This document shows, one piece after another, positions 46,584-57,696 of a stretch of DNA of 64,000 nt (positions are counted from its first letter, which is position 1; the number at the start of each line of letters is the position of its first letter). The notes below the pieces were generated by a model. That model worked only from the letters and a program-made list of their open reading frames with translations, made no database searches and was not told the origin of the DNA. A program made the position numbers and the translations under genes. Source of the DNA: Fulvia fulva (lineage: Eukaryota > Ascomycota > Dothideomycetes > Mycosphaerellales > Mycosphaerellaceae); NCBI RefSeq assembly GCF_020509005.1, contig NC_063012.1, positions 4,898,001 to 4,962,000 on the forward strand, in the 5' to 3' direction.

Positions 46584-49500
46584 CTATTGGATGTCTCCTC
46601 TCGCGAGCAAGTATGACAGTAGATCACGCACCGTGATGACAGCTTCCTGGTTCCCACCCGCCCGCTCCACATCGTTTTGCTGGGTTATTCTGTAGTGGTC
46701 ATGCATGCGCTTTCTGGAGCGGAGTCCGTTTGGAGCAATGTATTCCTCATCCTCAGCTGCTTCACGCTCTTCTTGGGAGGGGGCCGGAATTGCATGCCCA
46801 GATGACGTTGTCTCCTGATCACTCGTAGTCTGACGTCTCCGTCTTCCAATCCGCACAGGCCACGCAATAGAGCTGAAAGAGGACGCATCATGCGCAGTAA
46901 TCCCTCGACCAAGCCGCGCAACTTCTCTTTGTCGAGCGTCCGGGGAGAAGATCTTGATGGTATGATCGATGCCAGAGACCGCTAGCATAGTTTCGTGTCT
47001 AAGAGCAAAGGGTCCAAAGTCAGCAGATGTCTCGGACACATAAAGATCAGTTCGCTTACGGATGGCCTTGAATAACATTCACCACCTCTCCGTCGCCTTC
47101 CAGGATATTGATCAGTTCAGAAGTTCTCCGGTCCCATATGAAAATGTTCCCACAGTCACTGCCGGACACTACGTACTCGTCGTCAGGGCCGAAATAGTTG
47201 ACATCCTTGACGGTCCTCACGTTGCAGTGCCCACGGTATTGTCGAGTGGCCCGCGAGCACTGTGTCTCCGCTTCGACTTTAGGGCGCAATTTACGGCGCT
47301 CGAAGCCTGTCCGATAGTACCTTGGCGCGATGTTCGGTACACCGTCTTCTTCATCCGGCTCCGAGCTTGAGTCTGATTCATCCCTTCTGTCCTCGCTGCC
47401 ATCATCGCCGTAATCACCCAGATCTTCGTCGCTACTTTCGTCGTCGTCTCCGTGATGGTAATCATCTTCGGCCCCGGAGTGCTCCTCTAGGAGTAATGGA
47501 TCGTGTTCTGCCCGGGCTCCGGTTTGTTGAACATCACCGGTAGTACTAGCGCTTTCATGCCGCCTCGCCTCTCTGACAGCCAGAGCTATGTCATCCCCAG
47601 TTGCTCCATCAACGACATCACCATTCGCATCCATGACCTCCACAGCACTCATAACGTCATCTTCAACGTTTTCTTCCTCGTTAAGCGCGCCATCAATTGC
47701 TTCTTCAGCCGCAACTTCCCGTATTACCCTGCCAAGGCCGCCGAAGGCACGGTCAACGACAACGAAATTGAGCCCTTCTGCAGCTTCAAGCAGCAGACCA
47801 CGAGCAACTTTACGACCCCAGAACGTGTGGGCAGCGGAACGGTCTTGAGCCTGGACAGTTCCGCCTCCTTCTGCTAGCGCTACGGCCGAAGAAAGGTCCG
47901 CGAAAGGTATCTTTACTGCGGCGGCGAAGGCAAACACCGCGGCTTTCTGATCTGCAAAAAGACGTCGACTCTGCTCGGTTTCGAACCTATTACTCTCGAT
48001 GTTGATGATGGGATCGTCTCCTGCCTTCGAAAGAAGATAAGGTATCAGGTATTCGTCAATGGCTTCTGTGCCAGCATCCTGTTCTGGTATTGGGAGCCTG
48101 TGAGCAGCCTTGCTCCCAGCTGGCATATCGCTTGGTCGTGTGAAACCTTCGATCAAGCGCCCCACGCCGGAGTCTAACCATAGCAATAGAGCTTTTAGAA
48201 AGTCGTAGAGGAACTCTTCGTCTTGTGCGAGTGGAAGCTCGCTGTTCCGGGTCTCAATCGCGAGGTATGGTTCGAGCATTGGGCTTGCGATGCCGGATGC
48301 TGTCTGCAGCTTGCCACCGAGTACTCTCGCAAGCGTGCCAGCACCTTGAATAAATCGACGCGTACCTTCGCGTTGTCGCCTTAGTGTTTGCTGCACGTTC
48401 ACTGCATCGGGTTCGGGATCTAAGGGATAACCCCAGTCTCGGACCACCTGATCAATATCTGGCATTATACTAGCCGCCTGTCCTAAGGCTGTGGTAAATT
48501 GACTGGTTGCAGGAGAGGTGGCTTGGATCCCAAACAACGAAGTGCGAACTTTCACTGATGCTCTGGCGATGCGCTGTGCATCTTTCTGCCGCTCTGTCAG
48601 TGTCTGGGGCACATTGGGTAAATCGATGTCTTCGGTCTGCCCATTCTGGTAACGGATTCTGAGAGCTGCTTCGAGGCCTTCAGCGCGTGGGCGCGATGAA
48701 GCCCTTGCGTCTTGGCCAAAGGATGCCTCGCTACCGGCTGCCTGTCTCTTCCGCTTCCTGTCGCGACTTTCGTTTGTTTTGCTACTTCGCAAAGCTCCAA
48801 TACTATCCTCTTGATCAACTGGTAGATCTCTGATCAGATCGAAGCTATAGATGTGATCGCCGCTCCACGACGCGATCAATTCGTCCGGCCTAGCATCGCT
48901 AATTTTGCAAGCCGTAATGTGGCCATTGTCCGCCCTCTGCATCTTTCGCTGTCCTTTTGGCGCGAATTTCCTCACGCACTGCGTAGCTTGGGCCATCAGC
49001 TCTTGCTCGTCGTGAGAGAGGTGATCGATAGGGGACAACGATCGACCCATTTCTGCGAGCCTGTCTCTACCGGTCATCCGGCGATCATGAAGAAAACAAT
49101 GCAGATGAGCACCTCCAAGAGCAATGTAGTGTGGTTGGCTTGCCGAGCAGGATATTGTGTTTAGGTCCAGACCGTATCGCTTGTACGAGATAAGCGGCGG
49201 TGGGATGTTGCTGTGATGAGAGCGGCTGGGTGGTGGGTACGCTGATGAAGGCTGCCTCAAGTCCCATTGTCTAATCTTGTGTCAGTGCGTGATGGGGTCC
49301 TTGATCTTAACGACTTTACCTGACTTCCCCGTCCTCACTGCAAGTCAAGAACAAATGCGGCGAGGATTCGGTGACAATGCGCTTGACACGGTCTCCGTGA
49401 GATCTGTAGACTCGTGCGTTTGTATCACCATCGCTCAAGTATGTCACTCCATCGTAGATATTGTTTCGACCTCTTCTTCGTCCCTCAGACGCACTGTGCG

Positions 49501-50008
49501 AAGCATGAGAGGCTCCACTACTCTGACCAGCATACTCTAGATCAAAGATGCGGACCTGGGCGTCGCCTGCAGCTGTAACAACGGTGCGATCGTTGCTATG
49601 TGGCATGAACTTGACGGAAAAGATGTTCTGAGTGTGCCCAGTCGCAACGGTGGCGGTGAGCTGGAATTGGTCGACTGCATTCTCCGGTTGGTACGTGTGA
49701 ATGTTCAAATGTTGATCGTCACTGCCGCTAGCAAGTAGACGACCTGACTTCGACCAGGAGAGTGCGTTCACACAGCCTGAGTGACCGTCCAGCTCGTTGA
49801 CGATGTCGAGATCATCGATCAATCGGCGGTTGGCGTACAGCTTGCGGTAGCTGGCGGAACGTATCGCGACATCGTCGATCTCGCGAGTGTGCAATTTGGT
49901 GATGAAAGAGTCCTTCATGGCCGGGTGTCGTGTTCCTGGTCGGCAGCTCGACCGTGTGAGGTTGCCGCGGTCAAGTGTCTCAGACGCGATTGCTTGTTGA
50001 GGCTTCAC
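46584..50008 (-). CDS. WD40 protein, DCAF8/WDTC1-like
   Basis: Three exons: 50008-49320, 49270-47060 and 46998-46584. They encode 1104 aa, or 1074 aa from Met31 at 49918. N-terminal WD repeats include HSGCVNALSWS..GRLLASGSDD, GHTQNIFSVKF..D..V..AAGD and SCSEDGEVRQWDLR-type blocks. A long low-complexity region with an acidic stretch (DDDESSDEDLGDYGDDGSED) follows, then C-terminal repeats (GHCNVRTVKDVNYFGPDDEY, then FIWDRR). Two WDxR motifs (WDLR, WDRR) are the hallmark of DDB1-binding CUL4 receptors. The expected role is substrate receptor of a CUL4-DDB1 ubiquitin ligase. It shares a 320-bp divergent promoter with the Rdx gene. Confidence 0.85.
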
Positions 50009-50327
50009 AGGATCCGCTTGTCTTTGCCCTCAGTCCGGTGCTTGTGGCATGCCCGGCAGTTCCAGTGCAGACACAAGCAGCATGGCAATAAATCAAGCAC
50101 TTGTTGGTGCTGCCGCTATGTGAAGGTGAAGCTTCTGGCCCCATGATGATGCGTATGCTCGCGTCGCAGTGGGGAGCGGCAGGGGCGGGCCGAGATTGGC
50201 ACAGGGCATGTGAAGCTGAAATGATAATGGAGCGACAACGACATCTTGGTGGGAGACATTGACGATCGGTTTGTTCAAAACTGCTCGTTTGGAGTAAATG
50301 TGCGGATAAAGCTATACACCATCCGCC
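50009..50327. promoter_or_regulatory. Divergent promoter region, WD40 gene / Rdx gene
   Basis: 319 bp between two divergent start codons, so it must serve both genes. No TATA box or repeated element stands out. Confidence 0.6.
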
Positions 50328-50916
50328 ATGACTGATTCAGCTCCAACACTCGCGACAACATCTGTCCAATTGCCTCGAGTGGCCATCACTTGTGAGCGTA
50401 GCTGGACTTCAATGGGATATCAGTCGCCATGCTAATGACTTCTTGAAGATTGTACTCAATGCAAGTGGTTGTTGAGGTAGGTCGTGTCGAACCTTTCGAG
50501 GCTGTCTAGTACTGAGTCACAAGTTCAGAGCTGCATACTTTGCCCAGGAACTACTATCGACATTCGGGACAAGCATAGGAGAGATCGCCCTGATCCCTGC
50601 CACCGGAGGGATCTTCACAGTCTACGTCACTCATGTCCGTACTGGCAGCGATGGCTCCAATGCGAACAGCGATGCCGCCGAGGTCATGATATGGGATCGA
50701 AAGGCTGAAGGTGGATTCCCGGAGACGAAAATCCTGAAGCAGAAATTGAGAAACCTTATCGAACCAGAGAAGAATCTTGGTCATTCTGATACTCCATCTT
50801 CGAAGCCAAAGGCGGTGACTGCAGGGAAAGATGAAGGAGTTGCGGTTCCACATCCACAAGCAGTAGCGACAGCATCCACAGCTGTGACCGCCGAAGAATG
50901 CAAGGACTGTACTTGA
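50328..50916 (+). CDS. Rdx (SelT/SelW/SelH)-family protein
   Basis: Three exons: 50328-50391, 50449-50476 (28 nt) and 50529-50916, giving 159 aa. The translation shows the family core VAITYCTQCKWLLRAAYFAQ, in which CTQC (23-26) replaces the Cys-Sec pair of selenoproteins. It is followed by ELLSTFG, IALIPATGGIFTVYV and WDRKAEGGFPETK. The thioredoxin-like Rdx fold is thought to act in thiol redox chemistry; its substrate is unknown. The C-terminal 60 residues are an Ala/Val/Lys-rich extension ending in ECKDCT. The internal ATG at 50686 is not the true start. Confidence 0.9.
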
Positions 50917-51236
50917 GGGCCAAGCCTTCATGACATGCACACTCCAACAACGTATCTCGACATGGTCTGTACCCTCAGGTAGTCCGTTCGACGGGGACAG
51001 CTGCGGGCACCAATGGTCCATCATCTTGTGTCGCGGAGGCTGGCTTGATTGTGTCGTGACAGGATGCTCTCAGTCGGATCGGCACAGCATCGAAGAGTCG
51101 ACCTAAGATTCCAGATAGCGAAGGATTGTAGGCATTGCACGTGGTGCTACATTCGAGACCGCTGTTATTAGATGTGCAAAGCTTCAATGCAACCCCTGAC
51201 TCCATCGCTGTCCAGCCATGAACCCGCTGATCCCTC
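50917..51236. other. Intergenic, convergent 3' ends
   Basis: 320 bp between the Rdx gene and DPM2. Nothing recognised besides expected 3' UTRs. Confidence 0.6.
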
Positions 51237-51626
51237 TCATTGCGCCTTCTGTGCTTGAGCCTTTTGCTTTGCCTTCAACGCCTTCTTGCGATTGCTCCTT
51301 ATCATAACAACACTAAGGAAACTGCCGACTACTGCGCCGCCTAATAGGAGGAGGATTACTGGGATGCGGATCGCCCACACTCGGGGTGGGAACAGTGTTT
51401 GGATCGGATGGCCGCTGTCAACGAATGGCTAATGACGGTCAGCAAACCGAGTGAAGACTTATGCATGCAGCCATGTACCATCAACAGAGTCCAAGTGGTG
51501 TAGTAGAGGAAGACGGCAGACGCGAGGATGAGCATTGCGAGGCCAACGACGCGATCGAGCTGGCAAGAGTTAGCGTGATACGCGACGAATTTGGCATAGT
51601 ATACCTACGAGAGTGTTGGCAGCCAT
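51237..51626 (-). CDS. DPM2: Dolichol-phosphate mannose synthase regulatory subunit (DPM2)
   Basis: Three exons: 51626-51609, 51559-51479 and 51428-51237, separated by 49- and 50-nt introns and giving 96 aa. Two hydrophobic helices are visible: LDRVVGLAMLILASAVFLYY (roughly 7-26) and VWAIRIPVILLLLGGAVVGS (about 52-71). The PFVDSGHPIQ.LFPPR loop between them matches DPM2. The tail is Lys/Gln-rich and cytosolic. Known role: an ER membrane subunit that stabilises dolichol-phosphate mannose synthase and supports N-glycan, O-mannose and GPI synthesis. No single open frame shows this gene because exon 1 encodes only six residues. Confidence 0.92.
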
Positions 51627-51922
51627 TGTTGTCGTGTTTTGTTCAAGGGAGCGTGCGTAGTGTTGTCACAAGGATTACGTACAGTATGTGTAGCATTGAA
51701 TCGAAGACGGCTTTCGGAGGTGGCAGAACTGGTGCCTGAAAGATGCCTTAGAAGTACAGGGTCTAACAACGCTGATCAACTTCCATTCAGTACATGTAAC
51801 CTCGACAACACCTGTCACCACCACCACCACCACCACCTCACTTCACTTCACACTCGCACTACACCGACTAGACACCACCACACCACCTTCCATCATCAAT
51901 CTTGCGCACGTCCGGATCAGCC
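51627..51922. promoter_or_regulatory. Divergent promoter region, DPM2 / SAR1
   Basis: 296 bp between the two start codons. It contains an uninterrupted CAC/CCA microsatellite at 51816-51837 followed by C/T/A-rich DNA toward SAR1, typical of a strong fungal promoter and 5' UTR. Confidence 0.65.
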
Positions 51923-52609
51923 ATGTGGATCGTCGACTGGTGTACGTTTCGGATGCGCATCAACTTCGGACATGGCATGTGAACAGTACAGCTGACATGC
52001 TGCAGTTTGGGACCTGCTGGCCAATCTTGGCCTGGCCAACAAGCATGCCAAGCTACTGTTCCTCGGTCTCGACAATGCTGGAAAGACGACTGTGAGCCGA
52101 AGACAGTCTCCACCTTCTCCCACACCCGCTAATCCCTTTTACAGCTCCTTCACATGCTCAAGAATGACCGCGTAGCGATCCTTCAACCCACTCTGCACCC
52201 AACCTCAGAAGAGCTCAGCATCGGCAGCTGTCGCTTCACCACCTTCGATCTCGGCGGCCACCAGCAAGCACGACGATTGTGGAAGGACTACTTCCCCGAG
52301 GTCTCTGGCATTGTCTTTTTGGTAGATGCCAAAGACCCCGAACGCTTCGCAGAGAGCAAGGCTGAGCTCGATGCACTACTCAGCATGGAAGATCTGGCCA
52401 AAACACCGTTCTTGATCCTCGGAAACAAGATTGACCACCCTAACGCGGTGTCCGAGGATCAGCTCAGGCACGAGCTTGGGCTATATCAGACCACGGGCAA
52501 AGGCAAGGTCCCACTCGACGGCATAAGGCCTATTGAGATCTTCATGTGCTCGGTTGTGATGAGGCAAGGTTACGGAGATGGTATTCGCTGGCTATCGCAG
52601 TACGTTTAG
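51923..52609 (+). CDS. SAR1: Small COPII GTPase SAR1
   Basis: Three exons: 51923-51941, 52006-52091 and 52145-52609, giving 189 aa, the normal Sar1 length. The N-terminus [16 protein letters not shown] is the Sar1 amphipathic helix. The GTPase boxes are GLDNAGKTT (P-loop), [10 protein letters not shown] (switch I), DLGGHQQAR (switch II), NKID, and a CSVV box near the C-terminus. Known role: on GTP loading by Sec12 it inserts its helix into the ER membrane and recruits Sec23/24 to start COPII budding. Introns fall after codons 6 (phase 1) and 35. Confidence 0.96.
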
Positions 52610-53164
52610 ATGAGCGGAAGAGCAAGGACCGGTCGCGAAGCTTCACAAGAGATATCAAGAACCAATGCACTCGCGAATAAAGGTAGTGGTGGTATTCATG
52701 GGGCTAGGCGTTACTACAATGATATGCTGAGCGTGGTACAATCGCCATCACGCAAATCATGAACATACTCCAGGATGTTTCTCTAAGCACCATCTGTCGG
52801 TATGCCTGATGCGCAGCTCAGTCTATCCTTTCGGTGATCAAGGCTGTTCTCAAGAGACTTTCCGCGTCTCTGTCGTTGCCTTAGATTCGTAGAAGCTCTC
52901 ACTCTGAAGAAGTGTTCCTCTACATAAAGACAGCGTTCTATCAACACGTGAACCTACGTCCGGTCGAATCCTGCTTTGACTCTCATCTCACCCGGAGGCA
53001 CCACGAGACAACACGGGCTTTATTGTTCATACTCCGGTAATACCTAGCAGCCATAGCAGGAGTTGAAGCGCCAGGATTACTGCTATCTTGCGGAGTGCTC
53101 TGCTGCCATGCGAAGAAGTTGCGCTTACAGAAATCTATCGAAGCGCCTGTGCGCAGGTCAACAT
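52610..53164. other. Intergenic, convergent 3' ends
   Basis: 555 bp between SAR1 and threonine aldolase. Normal composition; no gene, repeat or RNA recognised. Confidence 0.6.
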
Positions 53165-54472
53165 CTATTCAGTCGTAATTTGCATCCTCTCAACATCGTG
53201 CACAACGCTGCCATTAAGCTGTTTGCCCTTCAACACCGCCTGGGCAAGCATGTCCACTCTCTCCAGTGCCTCGTCCCCGATTTGATAGTGTACAACCAGT
53301 CTACCTCCCAACAGCCGCAGTCCAACTCTCTGCCCTGCCTCGATGAAGTCTTTCGCCGTGATATTAGCAGCTTCAATGTCAAACCATACCATGTTGGTCT
53401 CCACGGGATTTGTTGTCTTGCCGCCGTACTTTGACCAAATCTTCTCGATCTGCCGTGCCCGCTCGTGACATTCATTCAACTTCCCGCCTAGAAACGTATC
53501 TTCCACAGCGACCCTTGCTGCAGCAGTGAGAACACCCAGCTGCCTCGTCCCACCACCGATCGCCTTCCTCACCCATCTTGACCTCTTCACAAAAGCCTTC
53601 GTTCCCACGATCACGGATCCGATCGGTGCTCCTAATCCTTTACTAAAGCACAGCGACACCGAATCGAAACAGTCACAAAACTCCTTCAAAGTTCCGGCTT
53701 GGGCAGCAACAGCTTCCCATAGCCTCGCACCATCCAAATGCATCACAATACCGTTCTCCCGTGCCCACTCACTGATCCTTCTAGTCTCCTCCAAAGGCAT
53801 GATCGTCCCTCCCAAGGTATTCTCCAAAGATATCAACTTCGTCGGACATCCATGCACATCATCCCTCAGATCCGTAACTTTCTTGACGTCCTCCAAGGTA
53901 ACATAGCTCCTTCCTGCACTAGGGACCGCACCTTTTATCAGTGCTCCACTGAGCGATGCAACACCTCCAGCCTCCCACTCAATGATATGTGCCCTATGGT
54001 CTGCCACGACACTATGTGGCGGGCCCTGGAGATGAGTTCTGATCGCGATTTGGTTCCCCATGGTGCCGGACATGACGAAGAGGCCTGCCTCTTTGCCCGT
54101 GAGCTTTGCCATGAAAGTTTCGAGGTTGTTGGTCGTGGGGTCCTCTTGGAAGACATCGTCGGCGAGTGTTGTAGCAGCTATAGCGGCGAGCATGCGTGCG
54201 TTCGGGGTGGTGATTGTGTCGCTGCGGAAATCAAAAGCCGAGGGCGAGGGAGAGGCCCAGGCATTGATAGAAGTGGAGGTGCCATTGGCGAGGTGCTGTG
54301 CTTCTGCTTCGATGCGCTGGGCTGAGATGCCGGAGGCCATGGTGCTGGATGTGGTGTGGATGGAGCTTTGGGTGTGGTGGTAAGGGGAGAGAGGTGGGCT
54401 TGGGAGGTATGGAAGTGGACAGGAAAAGCTGCTTCTACTTATCCTCTGCAGGAGAGCAGATCTGGAAAGCAT
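53165..54472 (-). CDS. L-threonine aldolase
   Basis: PLP-dependent enzyme of the beta-eliminating lyase family, splitting L-threonine (or allo-threonine) into glycine and acetaldehyde. Intronless. The family opening FDFRSDTITTP is followed by ADDVFQEDPTTN, MSGTMGNQIA, the D of HLDGAR, and the PLP lysine in SLCFSKGLGAPIGS. The frame is open upstream to 54592 (475 codons). Met41 at 54472 gives an Arg/Ser-rich leader without acidic residues, a possible mitochondrial presequence. Met85 at 54340 gives 391 aa, the size of yeast Gly1. Alternative starts could send the enzyme to two compartments; this is not shown. Confidence 0.92.
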   Translation of the reverse strand: MLSRSALLQRISRSSFSCPLPYLPSPPLSPYHHTQSSIHTTSSTMASGISAQRIEAEAQHLANGTSTSINAWASPSPSAFDFRSDTITTPNARMLAAIAATTLADDVFQEDPTTNNLETFMAKLTGKEAGLFVMSGTMGNQIAIRTHLQGPPHSVVADHRAHIIEWEAGGVASLSGALIKGAVPSAGRSYVTLEDVKKVTDLRDDVHGCPTKLISLENTLGGTIMPLEETRRISEWARENGIVMHLDGARLWEAVAAQAGTLKEFCDCFDSVSLCFSKGLGAPIGSVIVGTKAFVKRSRWVRKAIGGGTRQLGVLTAAARVAVEDTFLGGKLNECHERARQIEKIWSKYGGKTTNPVETNMVWFDIEAANITAKDFIEAGQRVGLRLLGGRLVVHYQIGDEALERVDMLAQAVLKGKQLNGSVVHDVERMQITTE

Positions 54473-54608
54473 TTGGTACACGATGCATCCCGTGGCATGG
54501 CAGCTGCCTGAGGTAGTGTTGAAATGCGAGCTTCGGCGAGGTAGACGATATCGATAGGGCGTGATCCCGCAGCGCCGGCGCAGCGTGATCATCGGTTCGA
54601 TCTATCTT

Positions 54609-54670
54609 ATAGGGTAATCACCACCAAGTTATAGGGTAAGTATAGGGTAAACGTGATGAACATAGGGTAA
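54609..54670. promoter_or_regulatory. Four-copy ATAGGGTAA repeat upstream of threonine aldolase
   Basis: ATAGGGTAA occurs at 54609-54617, 54631-54639, 54642-54650 and 54662-54670, all in one orientation. It lies in the 211-bp gap between dynein intermediate chain and threonine aldolase. The spacing is irregular, so this is a motif cluster rather than a simple tandem array. A transcription factor site cluster is the likeliest explanation. Confidence 0.6.
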
Positions 54671-54803
54671 TGAGTACCACAGTGTTACCGTGATGAGCAG
54701 GATGTTGCAGGTCATAAGCAGCAAGAGATTTGCGTGAAGTCAAAGACCCGTGGTCTTGCTTCGCATTGGGCAATTTGCAATGAGTATCTCGAATCAAATC
54801 GCT

Positions 54804-56887
54804 TTACACTTCAACCTTGGTCTTGGTCTGTCTCCCAACCCACTTCTTGACACCGACCCACGAGTCCTGCTTCGTATCTACGCCTCCGAGCTCGCTTCCG
54901 ACCTCGAACACTGTGGTAATGCCGTCCAGCCCGCCAACAGCTACATGGCGTCCCTGACTCTTCTCCCACGCGAGCTTGTTGAGGCTCTTGAGTGAGTAAA
55001 CATCCTTCTCGACATGGCTAGGTCTTCCGCCCCCAACCGGGACTTCTGAACTCGCGTTCATGTCGTATATGTCGAGCCGACCACCACCATCTACGCAGCC
55101 GAAGATGCCAGGCTTGGTAGGGGACCACTTTACATCGTACACGCTGTCATCACGATCAATGGAAACAAGCGGTCGAATAACCTCTGCATTTCCGGAGATT
55201 GTAGCGCTATTGGTCGTGGGCGGTCTCGCGCGCCATACCTTGACGCTCCAGTCCAGCCCGCAGCTGACGAACAGATCGCCCAGATCAATCTTGCCGCGGG
55301 CCGGATGGAAGTCTATGCCAGTGACGGGTGCTTCATGGCCTTTGTAACTCGTCCTTGCGTCCACGCCAGATTTGGCACCCGCACGATCGTATCGATGTAC
55401 TGGAAAGATACTGCCTTGTTCTGTCCCAGCAAGGAAGTATGTCGGATCGGAAGCAGGAAACGAGATGCAGCTTGGTGCCACATCGTCAGTCTTGTATGCC
55501 GATGGGTTCGGCGCATGTAGTTCGAGGTACTCTTGAGGTTGAGTGAGAATGTCGGTTGACCAGGCGCAGACTACGCCATCGGTAGACACCGACACTACCG
55601 AGGATGCGTTTTGTGTGCCAACCACCGACAGGCTGTAGATGGGATGTGCGTGTCCTGTCCGCCCACCTGTGAGGGGTGTCTTTTGTACAGGCTCGCCTGT
55701 CCGTTGATTACGTGCGCGAGTGTCCCACAGGCAGAGTTGACCACTGTAGGTACCCCCGAGTATGAGCGATGGATGGTAAGGATGGAATTGGCAAGACAGC
55801 AGGTCTGAAGTGGCATGCAAGCTGTATTCCGGCCGTCCCTTGAGGTGCATGTTCCATACATTCAACAGGCCTGGCGGTGTGTGAGGAGATCGCGCTGATT
55901 TCGTGTAGGCGGTGCAGAAGAGTTCCGGGAATTTTGGACTGAAGTCGATGTCGCTGATGATGCGCTTGCCACCCATCACATCATCCAGATCGAATTGCGC
56001 CACCTCTTTGACTCTTCGCCCTCTCCTGCCCACGTACTCGTCGTCTTCTACCTCGCGAGACTGCAAGGCGTAGTCTGCCAACACATCGTACTCCTCATCT
56101 AATGCCCGCTCTATGACTTTGCTGCTCCTTTCCACAAAGTCCAGAAGGTCATTGCTACTGATCACAGCACTCAATTCCTCTGGTGCGAGTGCCCGTGCTG
56201 GAAACCTCTCCCTCTCTGGTTGCGCCGCCTCATCCAGTTTGAGCGCTTTCAGCTCCTCTTCAATTTCCTGTCGCAGCTTCTGTCTGATCTGTTCCTCCTC
56301 AAGTTCTCGTTCGCGCTGGCTCAACTTTCTCCGTCGTCTAGAAGGGCTTCGATCTGCGCTGTTTACCTCACCAGAGTCTTCACTATCCGGATCCGGCTGC
56401 CAATGCTGCTCCGTCTGGACGCCTTTGCTGTAGGATATCACCTCTGGCTTGGACTCCACGTGTATCTCGTAGACGGTGGTCAGGCTAGCGAATGACAACG
56501 TCTGCGGCTCGGTTGATGCGTCCTGGTATGTCACTGACGGTGTGCTCGCATCGTCGGAGGATTGATCAATTCTGCTACTCCGCTTCTTGTTGGTCGGTGT
56601 GCCAGGGGTTGTGGATGAGGGTCGATCGACCAGGGAGGATATAAGGGACTCGATGTCTTCTCGTTTCGTGGCACTGGAGCTCCTCGGGGACGGTGCGACT
56701 AGCTTGGAGTAAGTCAGCAGTCCGTAGAGTACTTTCACTTTCACCGGCGAGCCCGTACCTCGGGGGCATCGAGACTCTGCCTGTTGGTGGTGAAGTCCTT
56801 CTGGCGCAACTCGCGCTGTCGCTTGAGCTCTGCGAGCTTGGCCTTCTTGGCGAGGATCTCGTCTTTGCGTTGCTGTATGGACGACAT
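54804..56887 (-). CDS. Cytoplasmic dynein intermediate chain
   Basis: Two exons, 56887-56759 and 56702-54804, joined over a 56-nt intron (GTACGG..CAAG, branch GCTGAC), giving 675 aa. Exon 1 encodes the charged N-terminal helix (MSSIQQRKDEILAKKAKLAE) that binds p150-Glued/NudE in this family. At 136-140, KGVQT within SYSKGVQTE matches the LC8 light-chain site. A coiled-coil-like RRRKLSQRERELEEEQ segment follows, then WD repeats (such as SDIDFSPKFPELFC, GGTYSGQLCLWDTR and FVSCGLDWSVKVW). The C-terminal propeller binds the heavy chain. It serves minus-end transport of nuclei and endosomes in hyphae. Confidence 0.93.
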
Positions 56888-57229
56888 GTTGCAGTAGGCA
56901 AGTGTGCACGGCTGCACCGAGAGGTGTCGATGTCGATGTTAATGTCGATGTATGCAAACACACGCGCTGCACTGATGAGTACGCGCTTCGGCTGGCTGGC
57001 TAGACTAGAACTACAAGCAAGGGTCGGTCCTCCTTCTCCGAGGCGCGCCGAAAAGTCAAGCTCACCTCTTGAGCAGCAACACCCAACCACTGACTGCTGC
57101 AACGCCCAAGGCCCTTCCCGCCACATCACCCTCTCTCGCGCACCCTCCACTCCATTCAGCAGCATCTCGTGGCTGTCGAGCGTATTCTCGCACCAACTTC
57201 CGGTCTTTCCTCGATCTCTACCTCCCGCG
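56888..57229. promoter_or_regulatory. Divergent promoter region, dynein IC / ATP synthase e
   Basis: 342 bp between divergent start codons, with C/T-rich stretches toward the ATP synthase gene. No conserved box recognised. Confidence 0.55.
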
Positions 57230-57696
57230 ATGGCTTCCTCGTCGACAGGAGTGAATGTAAGGACCGCCCTGATCCGAGCCATTGAGCTGCGCACATCGCA
57301 TCGAAAGGGCTACGTACTGAGCAGAATCGCACACAGGTCCTCCGATGGGGCGCACTGGTCTTCGGCGTCTTTTACGGCTTCTCACACCAGCAAGCCATCA
57401 GTTCGAGAGACAAGGCCGCAGCAGCGCAGCACGAATGGGATCGCAAGCAGAACCTCATAAACGAGGCGAAGAAGCAGTTTGCGGAGAAGCACTCCTCAAA
57501 GAAGAGCGGTGATGGCGGTACGTGCATGTCCATAGAGAACAGGACCACTGGAAGAGGCATTGGCAGACCGCATGGCCGGACGAATACCTGTTGGGATACG
57601 GCGGAGATGCTGACGATGGCTTTCACAGTGATAACAAATCCAGAGGACCCCAAGTTCGACCTCGAAGCGTACTTCAAGAAACTTGAAAGCTCTTGA
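57230..57696 (+). CDS. Mitochondrial ATP synthase subunit e
   Basis: Three exons: 57230-57256, 57337-57517 and 57629-57696, giving 91 aa. The product starts MASSSTGVNVLRWGALVFGV and contains a single transmembrane helix with the GVFYG (GxxxG) motif that links F1Fo dimers. A Lys/Glu-rich helix follows (EWDRKQNLINEAKKQFAEKH), then the family ending PEDPKFDLEAYFKKLE. Known role: an inner-membrane subunit (Tim11/Atp21) needed for ATP synthase dimerisation and crista shape. Its short exons hide it from ORF finding. Confidence 0.9.

Noticed and set aside
54609..54670. ATAGGGTAA cluster considered as an interstitial telomere
   Set aside because: The unit is not TTAGGG, is not in tandem and is surrounded by single-copy genes.
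56575..57294. 239-codon minus-strand frame overlapping the dynein intermediate chain start
   Set aside because: Runs across the dynein exon 1, intron and the divergent promoter in another frame; no family match.
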